This document shows positions 29,728-40,381 of a stretch of 64,000 nucleotides of DNA, piece after piece. The notes beneath the pieces are model-generated. The model saw nothing but the letters and a program-made list of their open reading frames with translations, had not been told where the DNA came from and ran no database searches. Every line of letters starts with the position of its first letter. Positions within the stretch are counted from its first letter, which is position 1. This DNA comes from Thaumasiovibrio subtropicus (GTDB lineage: Bacteria > Pseudomonadota > Gammaproteobacteria > Enterobacterales > Vibrionaceae), in NCBI RefSeq assembly GCF_019703835.1, contig NZ_AP023054.1, positions 2,479,580 to 2,543,579 on the forward strand. The letters run 5' to 3'. The translations under genes and the position numbers were made by a program.

Positions 29728-30222
29728 TTAACGCGTCTTAATCACTAGATGGTTAGTTTGCTTAACTTCTTCCATCACTACGTAGGTACGAGTATCGTTC
29801 ACACCCGGCAGTCTTAGAAGGGTCTCGCCCAACAATTTACGATAAGCTGACATATCCGCTACACGTGTCTTGAGTAGATAGTCAAAATCACCAGAAACAA
29901 GATGACACTCTTGGATATCCTCCAGAGTTTGTACTGCTTGGTTGAACTCGTCAAATACGTCCGGCGTACCACGGTTCAGGGTAATTTCAACAAAGACAAG
30001 CAGCGACGCATCTAGGTATTGAGGATTGAGTAACGCTGTGTAGCCAGAGATATAGCCTTGGCGTTCAAGACGACGTACACGCTCCAAACAAGGTGTTGGC
30101 GAAAGACCAACGCGTTTAGATAGCTCTACGTTAGAGATACGGCCATCTTTCTGAAGTTCATTCAGAATGTTACGGTCAATGCGGTCCAATTCCTTGGATG
30201 GTTTCTTATTGGTATCTACCAT
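29728..30222 (-). CDS. lrp: Leucine-responsive regulatory protein
   Basis: Global regulator of amino-acid metabolism and transport, 164 residues as in E. coli. The N-terminal helix-turn-helix (LDRIDRNILNELQKDGRISN, then ELSKRVGLSPTPCLERVRRL) is almost identical to E. coli Lrp. The C-terminal RAM domain (ASLLVFVEITLNR, CHLVSGDFDYLLKTRVADM) binds leucine and oligomerises. It is transcribed away from trxB, with 643 bases between, and ends in a strong terminator before ftsK. The long upstream region with its inverted repeat suggests autoregulation, known in E. coli. Confidence 0.97.
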   Translation of the reverse strand: MVDTNKKPSKELDRIDRNILNELQKDGRISNVELSKRVGLSPTPCLERVRRLERQGYISGYTALLNPQYLDASLLVFVEITLNRGTPDVFDEFNQAVQTLEDIQECHLVSGDFDYLLKTRVADMSAYRKLLGETLLRLPGVNDTRTYVVMEEVKQTNHLVIKTR

Positions 30223-31822
<1,600 letters not shown>

Positions 31823-31851
31823 GTCATTGCTGACTGTTGTTTCTTTATAAA

Positions 31852-31880
31852 GCGCCCCGCCCTGCCGGGGCCTTTCGCTT
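31852..31880 (+). terminator. GC-rich hairpin between trxB and cydD
   Basis: GCCCCG and CGGGGC pair across a short loop, followed by a short T-containing tail (CCTTTCGCTT). It is a weak terminator candidate because the T-run is short. Confidence 0.5.
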
Positions 31881-31931
31881 AAATACGGTATAGCACGATA
31901 GGATGCTGTACCCTAATGAAAATGGGTATCA

Positions 31932-33704
31932 ATGGAACGCTCAACCCAACGTGTTTTATCTAAGTGGCTAAAAGCGCAAAGTAAGCCGGCCAAATTCTGG
32001 CTCAGAATGACCGTACTGTGTGGCTTTGGCGCGGGTATCGCCCTCATCGTTCAAGCGGGCCTGCTCGCTCATATCCTTCACGAACTCATTATCGAAAGTA
32101 CACCAAAGACAGAACTCGTCTCCGCCTTTTTCGGCATCGTTCTGTGTAGTGTGATTCGAGCTGGACTTAACTGGTTAAAAGAGTTCACTGGTTTTCGCTG
32201 CGGCGAGTTGGTTCGCCTGCATCTTCGCTCCTTAGTGCTAGAGCGCTTAAACCAACTAGGCCCTGCCTACATCAAAGGTCGCCCTGCGGGCGCTTGGTCA
32301 AGCCTACTGCTCGAACAGATAGAAGAGATGCAGGACTTTTTTGCCAAGTACCTGCCACAGATGAGCTTATCCGCCCTCATCCCTTTGGCGATCATTGTCG
32401 TCGTCTTTCCAATGAACTGGGCTGCTGGGCTTATTTTTCTGATCACCGCGCCACTGGTGCCTGTCTTCATGGCATTGGTTGGTATGGGGGCAGCCGATGC
32501 TAACAAGCGTAATTTCAAAGCACTTCAACGACTGTCTGGCCACTTTTTAGACCGACTACGCGGCATGCAAACACTCCGATTGTTCAACTACGCAGAGAAA
32601 GAAGCAGATAACCTGCATGTTGCCGCACATGTGCTGCGCAAGCGAACGATGGAAGTCCTCAGGTTAGCCTTTTTGTCTTCAGCCGTTTTGGAGTTCTTTG
32701 CGGCACTTTCTGTTGCATTGGTCGCCGTGTACTTTGGCTTTGCTTTTATCGGTGAGATCAACTTCGGTTACTACGGTGCAGGCATCACCCTGTTTACAGG
32801 CTTATTTATCCTCATCCTTGCGCCTGAGTTTTATCAACCAATGCGTGAACTTGGCGTGTATTACCATGCGAGGGCACAAGCCATCGCTTCGGCTGAGTCA
32901 CTGATGGACTTTTTGCAGGCTTCTCACCAACATATCGAGGGAGGCGCTCAGCAAGTCGAAATAGATAAGCTCGATATCATCGCCAAAGATCTTGAAATAT
33001 ACAGCACGGAAGGCGTTAAGTTGGTTGGCCCCGTTGACTTCACGATTCGCGATGGTGAAAAGGTGGCGCTAGTTGGCCAGAGTGGCGCTGGGAAGTCCAC
33101 CATAATGAATGCACTGCTCGGCTTTTTGCCCTATCAAGGCTCACTCACTGTCAATAGTGTAGAACTCAAGCAGATCGATTTTGCTCACTGGCGTCAACAA
33201 CTGAGTTGGGTCGGTCAGAATCCGATGTTATTACATGGAAGCGTTGCTGAGAACATCGCACTGAGTCAACCCAATGCGGAGATGAGCGAGATCCAAAACG
33301 CGGCAAAGCAAGCCTATGCGTCAGAGTTTATCGATGAACTGCCCAATGGTTACCAGCAAGCGATCGGAGATCGCTCTAGCGGCCTGTCCGTCGGGCAAGC
33401 ACAACGCATCGCATTGGCACGGGCTATTTTGCAATCTGGCCACTTCTGGTTGTTAGATGAGCCTACCGCCAGTCTTGACGCTGATAGTGAACGCACCGTC
33501 ATTACTTCTCTTCAAGAAGCAACACAAAGCAAAACGACCTTGATGATTAGCCATCAACTCAGTCAGTTGGAGGAAATGGATACCATCTTAGTACTCAAAG
33601 ACGGCCTCATTGCTCAACAAGGCACCTTCAGTGCGATCAAAGAGAATGGCTTAATGGCAGAGATGCTCTCTCATACTCATAACTTGGAGGTGAGCAATGC
33701 GTGA
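31932..33704 (+). CDS. cydD: Heterodimeric ABC exporter CydDC, subunit CydD
   Basis: Half-transporter (590 residues) that forms with CydC an exporter of glutathione/cysteine needed for assembly of cytochrome bd. Six membrane helices fill the first 320 residues, with the family segment VGMGAADANKRNFKALQRLS and LAFLSSAVLEFFAALSVALVA. The ATPase has Walker A VGQSGAGKSTIMNA, signature SGLSVGQAQRIALARA and Walker B WLLDEPTASLD. The sequence tracks E. coli CydD closely. Its 3' end overlaps cydC by eight bases, so the two are translationally coupled. Confidence 0.95.
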   Translation: MERSTQRVLSKWLKAQSKPAKFWLRMTVLCGFGAGIALIVQAGLLAHILHELIIESTPKTELVSAFFGIVLCSVIRAGLNWLKEFTGFRCGELVRLHLRSLVLERLNQLGPAYIKGRPAGAWSSLLLEQIEEMQDFFAKYLPQMSLSALIPLAIIVVVFPMNWAAGLIFLITAPLVPVFMALVGMGAADANKRNFKALQRLSGHFLDRLRGMQTLRLFNYAEKEADNLHVAAHVLRKRTMEVLRLAFLSSAVLEFFAALSVALVAVYFGFAFIGEINFGYYGAGITLFTGLFILILAPEFYQPMRELGVYYHARAQAIASAESLMDFLQASHQHIEGGAQQVEIDKLDIIAKDLEIYSTEGVKLVGPVDFTIRDGEKVALVGQSGAGKSTIMNALLGFLPYQGSLTVNSVELKQIDFAHWRQQLSWVGQNPMLLHGSVAENIALSQPNAEMSEIQNAAKQAYASEFIDELPNGYQQAIGDRSSGLSVGQAQRIALARAILQSGHFWLLDEPTASLDADSERTVITSLQEATQSKTTLMISHQLSQLEEMDTILVLKDGLIAQQGTFSAIKENGLMAEMLSHTHNLEVSNA

Positions 33705-35421
33705 TCTAATCCCTTTTCTCGCACTGTATCGCAAACATTGGTTTGGACTCACGTTAGGCATGCTACTCGCGCTGGCGACATTAGCAGCAGCCATTAGCTT
33801 ATTAACACTGTCAGGTTGGTTTATTGCTGCGTCTGCTGTTGCGGGGCTGACTATCGCCAGAGAAACGTTCAACTACATGCTCCCCGGTGCTGGTGTCCGA
33901 GGTTTTTCCATGGCGCGTACCGCGGGGCGCTGGGGCGAACGTGTCGTGAGTCACAACGCGACGTTTAAACTCCTCGCCGACCTTCGCCTGTTTGTTTTTC
34001 GTAAGCTTATTCCGCTCATACCTGGCCGCCATGCCAACCTACGCGATGCTGACCTCCTCAATCGCCTCGTTGCTGACGTCGACGCGATGGATCACCTCTA
34101 TCTGCGGCTCATTACCCCTCTGGTTATTGGCGCGCTTGCAACCCTCGGGCTTTCAGCCTTTCTATTTTGGTTTGAGCCCGCCATTGGCATCGCTTTGGGT
34201 ATCATCTTAGTGGTATTGATGTGCATCATTCCGGTTATCTTCTATCGGCTAGGCAATCGCCATGGTGAATCGCTGACGATGGGTACCGCAAATCTTCGTA
34301 TCGCCATGCTCGACTGGATACAAGGGAGTACCGAGCTCGCGATCTTCAATGCGACCGACCGCTATCAACAAGCAATCTACGATGCGCAGCAGCCACTCTT
34401 AAACGCTCAGCGTAAGATGGCGATGGTAACAGGGCTCGCTACGGCAACACTGAACTTAGCTGCGGGTTTAACCCTTACCTTGATTGTTTGGTTTGCTGCG
34501 GATGGCATTTCGGGGCGAGCACCGGACCCACTTGTAGCGATGTTTGCCTTCGCAACGCTCGCCAGTTTCGAAATCTTGATGCCGGTTGCTGGCGCATTCC
34601 AATATTTAGGAAAAACCCTCACATCAGCAAAACGTCTCAATGTCCTGCTCAAAGCAGCACCTGACACCCCGTTTACCAACAGTACACATGTTGCCAACGC
34701 TAAGGGCGCTATCGAAATAAACCAGCTTGGCTTTCACTATCACGACAGCCCCAAGCCTGTCCTTAAAGAACTTAGTCTAACGATTGCAGCTTCTAGCCGT
34801 ACCGCGCTGCTAGGTAAAACAGGCTGCGGTAAGTCAACGCTGTTACAACTGCTAACACGCCAATGGGATCCTCAACAAGGCGAAATCACGCTCGATGGTA
34901 TCCCACTCAAAAACTGGGATGAGCATACCTTGCGACAAAGTATGGTCGTTGTCAGCCAACGGGTAGACCTATTCAACGGCTCTTTAAGAGACAACCTGTT
35001 GATCGCTAAGCCGAATGCATCAGATGATGAGCTCGCTAATGTGTTAAGAGATGTCTCGCTAGAAAATCTCCTCACAGAGCAAGGGCTTGATTGTTGGATT
35101 GGTGAAGGTGGACGTCAATTATCAGGTGGTGAACGCCGCCGCTTGGGTATCGCCCGCGCCATATTGCACGATGCACCGATTTGGCTACTGGATGAACCGA
35201 CTGAAGGGCTCGATAAACAGACTGAAAGCTTGCTGCTCGATATGCTGTTCAAAAAGAGTGAAGGGAAAACGGTCTTCTTTATCACCCACCGTCTTGTTGG
35301 CTTACCCGAAATGGACAACATTGTGCTGATGGAATCTGGTGAGATTGTTGAGCAAGGTGAACACCAAGAGTTGCTCAAACACTCCGCGCGCTACCAGAAA
35401 ATCTGGCAGCACTTGGTATGA
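33697..35421 (+). CDS. cydC: Heterodimeric ABC exporter CydDC, subunit CydC
   Basis: Partner of CydD, 574 residues. Six membrane helices are followed by an ATPase with Walker A LGKTGCGKSTLLQLL, signature RQLSGGERRRLGIARA, and Walker B IWLLDEPTEGLD. The early GWFIAASAVAGLTIARETFNY and PGAGVRGFSMARTAGRWGER are typical CydC segments. The start overlaps the end of cydD (GGAGGTGAGCAATGC), and a strong terminator follows the stop. No cytochrome bd (cydAB) gene is in the window. Confidence 0.95.
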   Translation: MRDLIPFLALYRKHWFGLTLGMLLALATLAAAISLLTLSGWFIAASAVAGLTIARETFNYMLPGAGVRGFSMARTAGRWGERVVSHNATFKLLADLRLFVFRKLIPLIPGRHANLRDADLLNRLVADVDAMDHLYLRLITPLVIGALATLGLSAFLFWFEPAIGIALGIILVVLMCIIPVIFYRLGNRHGESLTMGTANLRIAMLDWIQGSTELAIFNATDRYQQAIYDAQQPLLNAQRKMAMVTGLATATLNLAAGLTLTLIVWFAADGISGRAPDPLVAMFAFATLASFEILMPVAGAFQYLGKTLTSAKRLNVLLKAAPDTPFTNSTHVANAKGAIEINQLGFHYHDSPKPVLKELSLTIAASSRTALLGKTGCGKSTLLQLLTRQWDPQQGEITLDGIPLKNWDEHTLRQSMVVVSQRVDLFNGSLRDNLLIAKPNASDDELANVLRDVSLENLLTEQGLDCWIGEGGRQLSGGERRRLGIARAILHDAPIWLLDEPTEGLDKQTESLLLDMLFKKSEGKTVFFITHRLVGLPEMDNIVLMESGEIVEQGEHQELLKHSARYQKIWQHLV

Positions 35422-35423
35422 TC

Positions 35424-35458
35424 AAAAGAGGAGCATCGTAATCGATGCTCCTTTTTGT
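35424..35458 (+). terminator. Terminator of cydDC
   Basis: AGGAGCATCG pairs with CGATGCTCCT around TAAT and is followed by five T, just after the cydC stop; it also faces the converging DUF4105 gene. Confidence 0.92.
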
Positions 35459-35467
35459 TCACTCTCA

Positions 35468-37258
35468 CTAAAAGTACAGATTAAAACTCATGCCAACTTC
35501 TGCGCTCTGGTCATGTTTAACCTTCAATCTGACTTCTCTGTCTCTATCAAGCGCAACACGCAGTTCACTTAGAACTTTATAGTCCCATGCTCGATCATCT
35601 AACACATCATTAAATACGTCGATTTCAACGTTCATACTCACGGTGTCACCTTGCCATAAAAAACCCGCTCGCCCACCAAGCGCAAGGTAACTTACTGAAC
35701 GGGAGGGGTATTGAACGGCTGCTGTCGCCAATCCGTAGAGGATCTTTGAATCGCTCAATCTCGTCGATACCCCATAGCCACCGTGAAACTTTGCGATTGA
35801 TTTCTCTGAGTTCACGGCTTCTTTCTCGACACCTAAGCCAACATGCCAAGCAAAATCATTATCTCCAGGCAATCCCGTTGAAGGGGCTGCATACTGCTTG
35901 ATGTCAAACACGGTGAAGTGGTTCAACCTAACTCTATCTGAGTAAAAATCTAATGAAACATCCCCCATTACCAGTTGGTTGCCCACAATTGCCGATGGAC
36001 TCTGATTCAATAGATCAAAGTTGCTGATCCGAAAGCGTAAGTTCAATGCATTGTCTTCACTCTCTCTCCAAAGAGGCGTCAGAGATAGAAGGGATGGTTT
36101 TTGACCTTGATGCGGATAAAACACTGGCTTCTCGTCCCACTCGACTTGTCCGGCCGATAACTGAAAACGCTTTACCAATAGGTCTTGGCGTATTAACTCA
36201 CTGTCACCAGTGTCAATGAATGCGACGTAGTCTAATGCCACATCAATCACACGCTTTTGCTCTACGTCTTCTAACTGCGAGAACCGTGTCGACGTCGATT
36301 GAGTGACTAACTCGACAACAGCGGCTTGCTCTCGCATATCAAGCTGATGAAACTTAGATTGAAAGACATTTTGTCGAGAAGGGTGGCGTTTAACAAACTC
36401 AAAATCTAGTACACCACTGTTAAAGCTCTCGATAACATCAATCGGTAACACCCAAGGTTTCGCAGTCAAAATCTCGTCTTGGCTGACCAGCGATAGCAAG
36501 TGGGCAAAATAGTAACCGCAATTTTGCCTAAAGAAGTAGTAGGTAAAAGAGGTTTGGTTAAGCTCCCAGAGATGGTGGAGAATTAACTCTACGTCACTAT
36601 CGGTAAGCGTCAAACGATACTCATACAGATCTCTCAACTCAGTTTCGTTATATATGTGGCTATGTCGGTAAAACTGTCCACTGCTATACCTTGCTTCATA
36701 CCCACCTAATATCCCAAGTGCGATATAAGCAAGCGCACCTTCATTATCGGGAACTTGCGCGCCATAGTTTAAAGTACTGTCAAGCAATTCACTTGCTGAC
36801 TGTTCTTCAAGATTCATCTTGAGAAGCAGATGCCCATACATAGATGCCGGGTTACCTAAATACCCACTTGCAAACATTAAGCTAAGAGATTTCACTGAGC
36901 CATGATGTTTAAACTGATTGAGACTCTCACACAGCGATATGTCCATTGGCGAAAGTGCATCGTTATTTACTAACCAGGTGTACCTTGCTGGAAAACGGCA
37001 CATGGCATGATCATCACCTGAAAAAGGCTGGCTCATTGCTTCTATGGTGGCTAAAAGTTCATCATAGGCGTTAGTTTTGCCTTCTGAAGAAATAAAAAAA
37101 TCTGGATTTGAAGCTTCACTTTTATTATGAGAAGAAAACAAGGGGGATCGATAATGGAGTAATTTTAACCACTGGCTATCATTCGATAACTGAGTAAGTT
37201 CTACAGCATATACCTGAGGGAAAAAAGAAAATAACGCTAAGAATATAAGGTATTTCAT
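35468..37258 (-). CDS. DUF4105 (Lnb-like) envelope protein with C-terminal barrel
   Basis: A 596-residue exported protein with a signal peptide (MKYLIFLALFSFFPQVYA). The middle carries the DUF4105 pattern (MFASGYLGNPASMYGHLLLK, LRDLYEYRLTL, and the Cys-containing RQNCGYYFAHLL), related to lacto-N-biosidase-type and NlpC-like folds. The C-terminal 200 residues alternate hydrophobic strands and end in MSFNLYF, as outer-membrane barrels do. The role is unknown. The next gene upstream on the same strand is a DUF3015 gene 50 bases away; I recall these two families often being neighbours, so they may form one envelope system. Confidence 0.8.
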   Translation of the reverse strand: MKYLIFLALFSFFPQVYAVELTQLSNDSQWLKLLHYRSPLFSSHNKSEASNPDFFISSEGKTNAYDELLATIEAMSQPFSGDDHAMCRFPARYTWLVNNDALSPMDISLCESLNQFKHHGSVKSLSLMFASGYLGNPASMYGHLLLKMNLEEQSASELLDSTLNYGAQVPDNEGALAYIALGILGGYEARYSSGQFYRHSHIYNETELRDLYEYRLTLTDSDVELILHHLWELNQTSFTYYFFRQNCGYYFAHLLSLVSQDEILTAKPWVLPIDVIESFNSGVLDFEFVKRHPSRQNVFQSKFHQLDMREQAAVVELVTQSTSTRFSQLEDVEQKRVIDVALDYVAFIDTGDSELIRQDLLVKRFQLSAGQVEWDEKPVFYPHQGQKPSLLSLTPLWRESEDNALNLRFRISNFDLLNQSPSAIVGNQLVMGDVSLDFYSDRVRLNHFTVFDIKQYAAPSTGLPGDNDFAWHVGLGVEKEAVNSEKSIAKFHGGYGVSTRLSDSKILYGLATAAVQYPSRSVSYLALGGRAGFLWQGDTVSMNVEIDVFNDVLDDRAWDYKVLSELRVALDRDREVRLKVKHDQSAEVGMSFNLYF

Positions 37259-37307
37259 ACAATATAGGGTGCCACTACTGACACCCTACTCCGACAACTT
37301 AATAGGC

Positions 37308-37772
37308 TTAAGCTGCGCCACAATAGTTAGTCACTACATTGAAGTAAGCTTCTGCTTTCTCATTGTAAGACTGAGACTGGTAGTTAGTTGCACCAACAAC
37401 TTCAGCCATCTCGTGACGAATAGCTGGCACGTTAGCCGCATCACAAGAAAGTAGCTCAAGCATCGCGTTTAAGTGCTGACCTTCACCATTAGCAGTGTCA
37501 ACCACAATTTGCTCATAGCTCTGTTGAATGAAAGCAGCGGCCTTAACGTTAGAGCCCTCGCAAGTATGCTCTGAAGAGCCGGCAGATGTGACAGCCGTTG
37601 TACCTAAATCCCAAATCACGTTAGAGATAACTGCACCTGGCGCAGTATTTGGAAAAATCATTGCGCCAATACCACAATCAACCCATGGGTTGATTTTGTA
37701 TTCCGCGTCTTCTGCTTGTACTGGTGCTACAGCAGCCGCCATAAGTGTTGCCAACAATAATGTTTTTTTCAC
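37308..37772 (-). CDS. DUF3015 family exported protein
   Basis: A 154-residue secreted protein. The signal peptide is MKKTLLLATLMAAAVAPVQA; the mature part opens with the DUF3015 pattern NPWVDCGIGAMIFPNT and VISNVIWDLGTTAVTSAGSS. Three or four Cys (in WVDCG, EHTCEG, LLSCDA and NYCGAA) suggest disulfide bonds in the periplasm. Function unknown. It lies directly upstream of the DUF4105 gene, with only a weak hairpin between, so the two are probably cotranscribed. Confidence 0.85.
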   Translation of the reverse strand: MKKTLLLATLMAAAVAPVQAEDAEYKINPWVDCGIGAMIFPNTAPGAVISNVIWDLGTTAVTSAGSSEHTCEGSNVKAAAFIQQSYEQIVVDTANGEGQHLNAMLELLSCDAANVPAIRHEMAEVVGATNYQSQSYNEKAEAYFNVVTNYCGAA

Positions 37773-38487
37773 TGTTTATCCTTTCCGTTTTTTAATTTTC
37801 CGGAAAGGTAACACTAATTATTACAAATTAAAACAAAAAACGGCAATTTGCATTCGATATTTACTTGCCAATTAAAAACAACGACAGATAATAAAACGCG
37901 TTATGTTATATCACATTGAAATATATTCACCACACCATGAGCAAAAACACTCACTCCGATTCCAATTTAGTATCCGCGTGACGCCTCAATACATCCCATG
38001 TTCGAATTAGGGCATTGAAAATTAATGATCATCGATATAAGTATCTAATAATCTGTTCATGATATAGATCTTTGTCTAGAGTTCCATTCTAATTAAGACG
38101 ATCTAGCAATATGCTGATAAACCTGCATTCATTGGATGTTAATTATTCCCATAGGCACACTTAACATTAAAAAGGCATGGAGGGAGGGCGATATACTCAG
38201 CCAAACCTCACACGCCTACAAAATTAGGCACTAGTCGCATCCGAAAGGGCGAGTGTTCTAATTTCACCTGATAGCAATCGCTACTTCAATTTGCAACCTG
38301 TCTCTGAAGATGGCTTTTGTATGCATACGACAGACTCTTTATACTTTATATGAGTAGCCCCTATGCCAACGCTAAATCAACCGAATTGAGAAATGCCACA
38401 TACCAGTCGATGAACTTCTACCTAGAATGAGCTAAAATCTTGGTCTAACCGACCTATTAAGACCGATAAAGAACAATATAATTGGCT
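37773..38487. other. Gene-free AT-rich interval between DUF3015 and aat
   Basis: 715 bases containing promoters for two divergent genes. I find no frame with a ribosome site, no tRNA and no strong terminator. A small inverted repeat GCCTA...TAGGC occurs at 38213-38228. No function is proposed. Confidence 0.4.
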
Positions 38488-39192
38488 ATGACCATCTACC
38501 TGCCGCAACTCAGCCACCAAGCCAACGACTTTCCGTCTCCCTATGAAGCGCTAGAAGAGCCGAATGGCTTGCTCGCTTACGGTGGTGATCTCAGTCAGTC
38601 ACGCCTCCTTGAAGCGTATCGACACGGTATTTTTCCTTGGTATAGCATTGGAGAACCCATTTTATGGTGGAGCCCGGCTCCAAGAGCCATCTTTATTCCT
38701 GAGCAGCTAACACCGAGCAAGAGCACGCGAAAGTACCAACGCAAACACCAATACCAAGTCACACTAAATCATGCGTTCGATGAGGTGATCGACCTGTGTG
38801 CGTCAACACGTGGGCCTGAACAAACTTGGATAACACTAGAGATGCGCCAAGCTTACAAACAGCTTCACAAAGCTGGAACCGCGCACTCCGTCGAAGTTTG
38901 GTCAGATAATCAATTGATTGGCGGGCTATACGGACTCAGTATCGGCAGAATTTTTTGCGGTGAGTCGATGTTCTCATTAAAAAGCAATGCGTCAAAGATT
39001 GCGCTTTGGTACTTCTGTCATCATTTTGAACGCCATAACGGCAAATTAATCGATTGTCAGGTAATGAACGACCACTTGTCATCCTTAGGCGCAGTCGAAA
39101 TGCCACGCCAACCTTTTCTGGCAGCACTAGAAATGCTTCGAGACAAAACGTTGGCAGATGGCTGTTTCAATAAGCAGGAAATCACACTTTGA
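38488..39192 (+). CDS. aat: Leucyl/phenylalanyl-tRNA-protein transferase
   Basis: Adds Leu or Phe from tRNA to N-terminal Arg or Lys, making substrates for ClpS-ClpAP in the N-degron pathway. The 234-residue product has [39 protein letters not shown], and [18 protein letters not shown], all highly conserved. The ATG at 38488 is chosen; a TTG six bases before is less likely. Its stop overlaps the TTG start of bpt. ClpA and ClpS, which use its products, are encoded just 1-4 kb away. Confidence 0.95.
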   Translation: MTIYLPQLSHQANDFPSPYEALEEPNGLLAYGGDLSQSRLLEAYRHGIFPWYSIGEPILWWSPAPRAIFIPEQLTPSKSTRKYQRKHQYQVTLNHAFDEVIDLCASTRGPEQTWITLEMRQAYKQLHKAGTAHSVEVWSDNQLIGGLYGLSIGRIFCGESMFSLKSNASKIALWYFCHHFERHNGKLIDCQVMNDHLSSLGAVEMPRQPFLAALEMLRDKTLADGCFNKQEITL

Positions 39193-39878
39193 GCTTACAA
39201 ATAGGTATCACGCCAGAAAAACCGTGTAGCTACTTGCCTGAGCAAAAGGATCGCTTAGCCGTTGTCATGGATGAAGATTGGCACTCTGTTCACGGCTATC
39301 GGGTATTAATGGATTACGGCTTTCGGCGCAGCGGTGCCATGATTTATCGTCCGCATTGCTTGTCTTGCTCTGCCTGCCACCCTGTGCGTGTCGATGTTCA
39401 AGGCTTCACGCCCAGCAGGAGCCAAAAGCGACTTGCCAAAAAACTATCGCAATTTGATGTTGTTCTTAAGCCGACACTCGATAAAAACTGGTTTTCTCTG
39501 TACAGCCAATATATCTCGGTCAGACACAGTGATGGCTCCATGTACCCTCCCAATGAGCAAGATTTCTCTCAATTTATCACTGCGAGTTGGAGTGATGTGC
39601 AGTTTCTGCACATTTACCACCAAGGTAAACTACGTGCCATCGCGGTCTGTGATATGTTTAAAGACGCGATGAGCGCACTTTATACCTTCTTTGACCCCAC
39701 ACTGCCCCTTTCCATGGGCAAGGCCGCCATTTTGCTTCAGTTGCAGTATGCGCGCCAAGCTAAGAAGACATGGCTATATCTCGGATACCAAGTTGATCAA
39801 TGTAAAGCGATGAATTACAAAGTTAATTTTAAGCCATGCCAACGCTGGGTTGACGATGAATGGCATACTGAAGGATGA
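39189..39878 (+). CDS. bpt: Aspartate/glutamate leucyltransferase (ATE1-like)
   Basis: Transfers Leu from tRNA to N-terminal Asp or Glu, a second entry to the bacterial N-degron pathway. 229 residues with the family pattern [44 protein letters not shown] (zinc-binding-like Cys set), [12 protein letters not shown], and [16 protein letters not shown] near the end. The only possible start in register is the TTG at 39189, which overlaps the aat stop (TTGA), so it is translated by coupling. In many proteobacteria aat, bpt and infA are adjacent, as here. E. coli lacks this gene. Confidence 0.93.
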   Translation: MSLQIGITPEKPCSYLPEQKDRLAVVMDEDWHSVHGYRVLMDYGFRRSGAMIYRPHCLSCSACHPVRVDVQGFTPSRSQKRLAKKLSQFDVVLKPTLDKNWFSLYSQYISVRHSDGSMYPPNEQDFSQFITASWSDVQFLHIYHQGKLRAIAVCDMFKDAMSALYTFFDPTLPLSMGKAAILLQLQYARQAKKTWLYLGYQVDQCKAMNYKVNFKPCQRWVDDEWHTEG

Positions 39879-40079
39879 GTTGAATATCGGGTTGAAATCA
39901 CATCTTCACCGAGAAGAACAGCAAACTCTGAGTCTCAAAGTCTAATGTAATAAAAACTCCCTGAAAAAAACGAGATGAATTGCTGACAAAGAAAGCAGTC
40001 GAGGGTAAAATTGCGCCCTAAACTTTACTCAACACCAGATTCAAGGCAATATCGGCCCGATTTGAAATGGCCAGCCTAA

Positions 40080-40307
<228 letters not shown>

Positions 40308-40325
40308 TATAACGCTGTCAGGATT

Positions 40326-40358
40326 AAAAAAACCCGGTTTAAAAACCGGGTTTTTTTA
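40326..40358. terminator. Bidirectional terminator between infA and clpA
   Basis: AAAAACCCGGTTT pairs with AAACCGGGTTTTT across a very short A loop; A-runs and T-runs flank both sides, so it ends both converging genes. Confidence 0.93.
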
Positions 40359-40381
40359 TCTGCTCAAGCTAACTAATCGTC

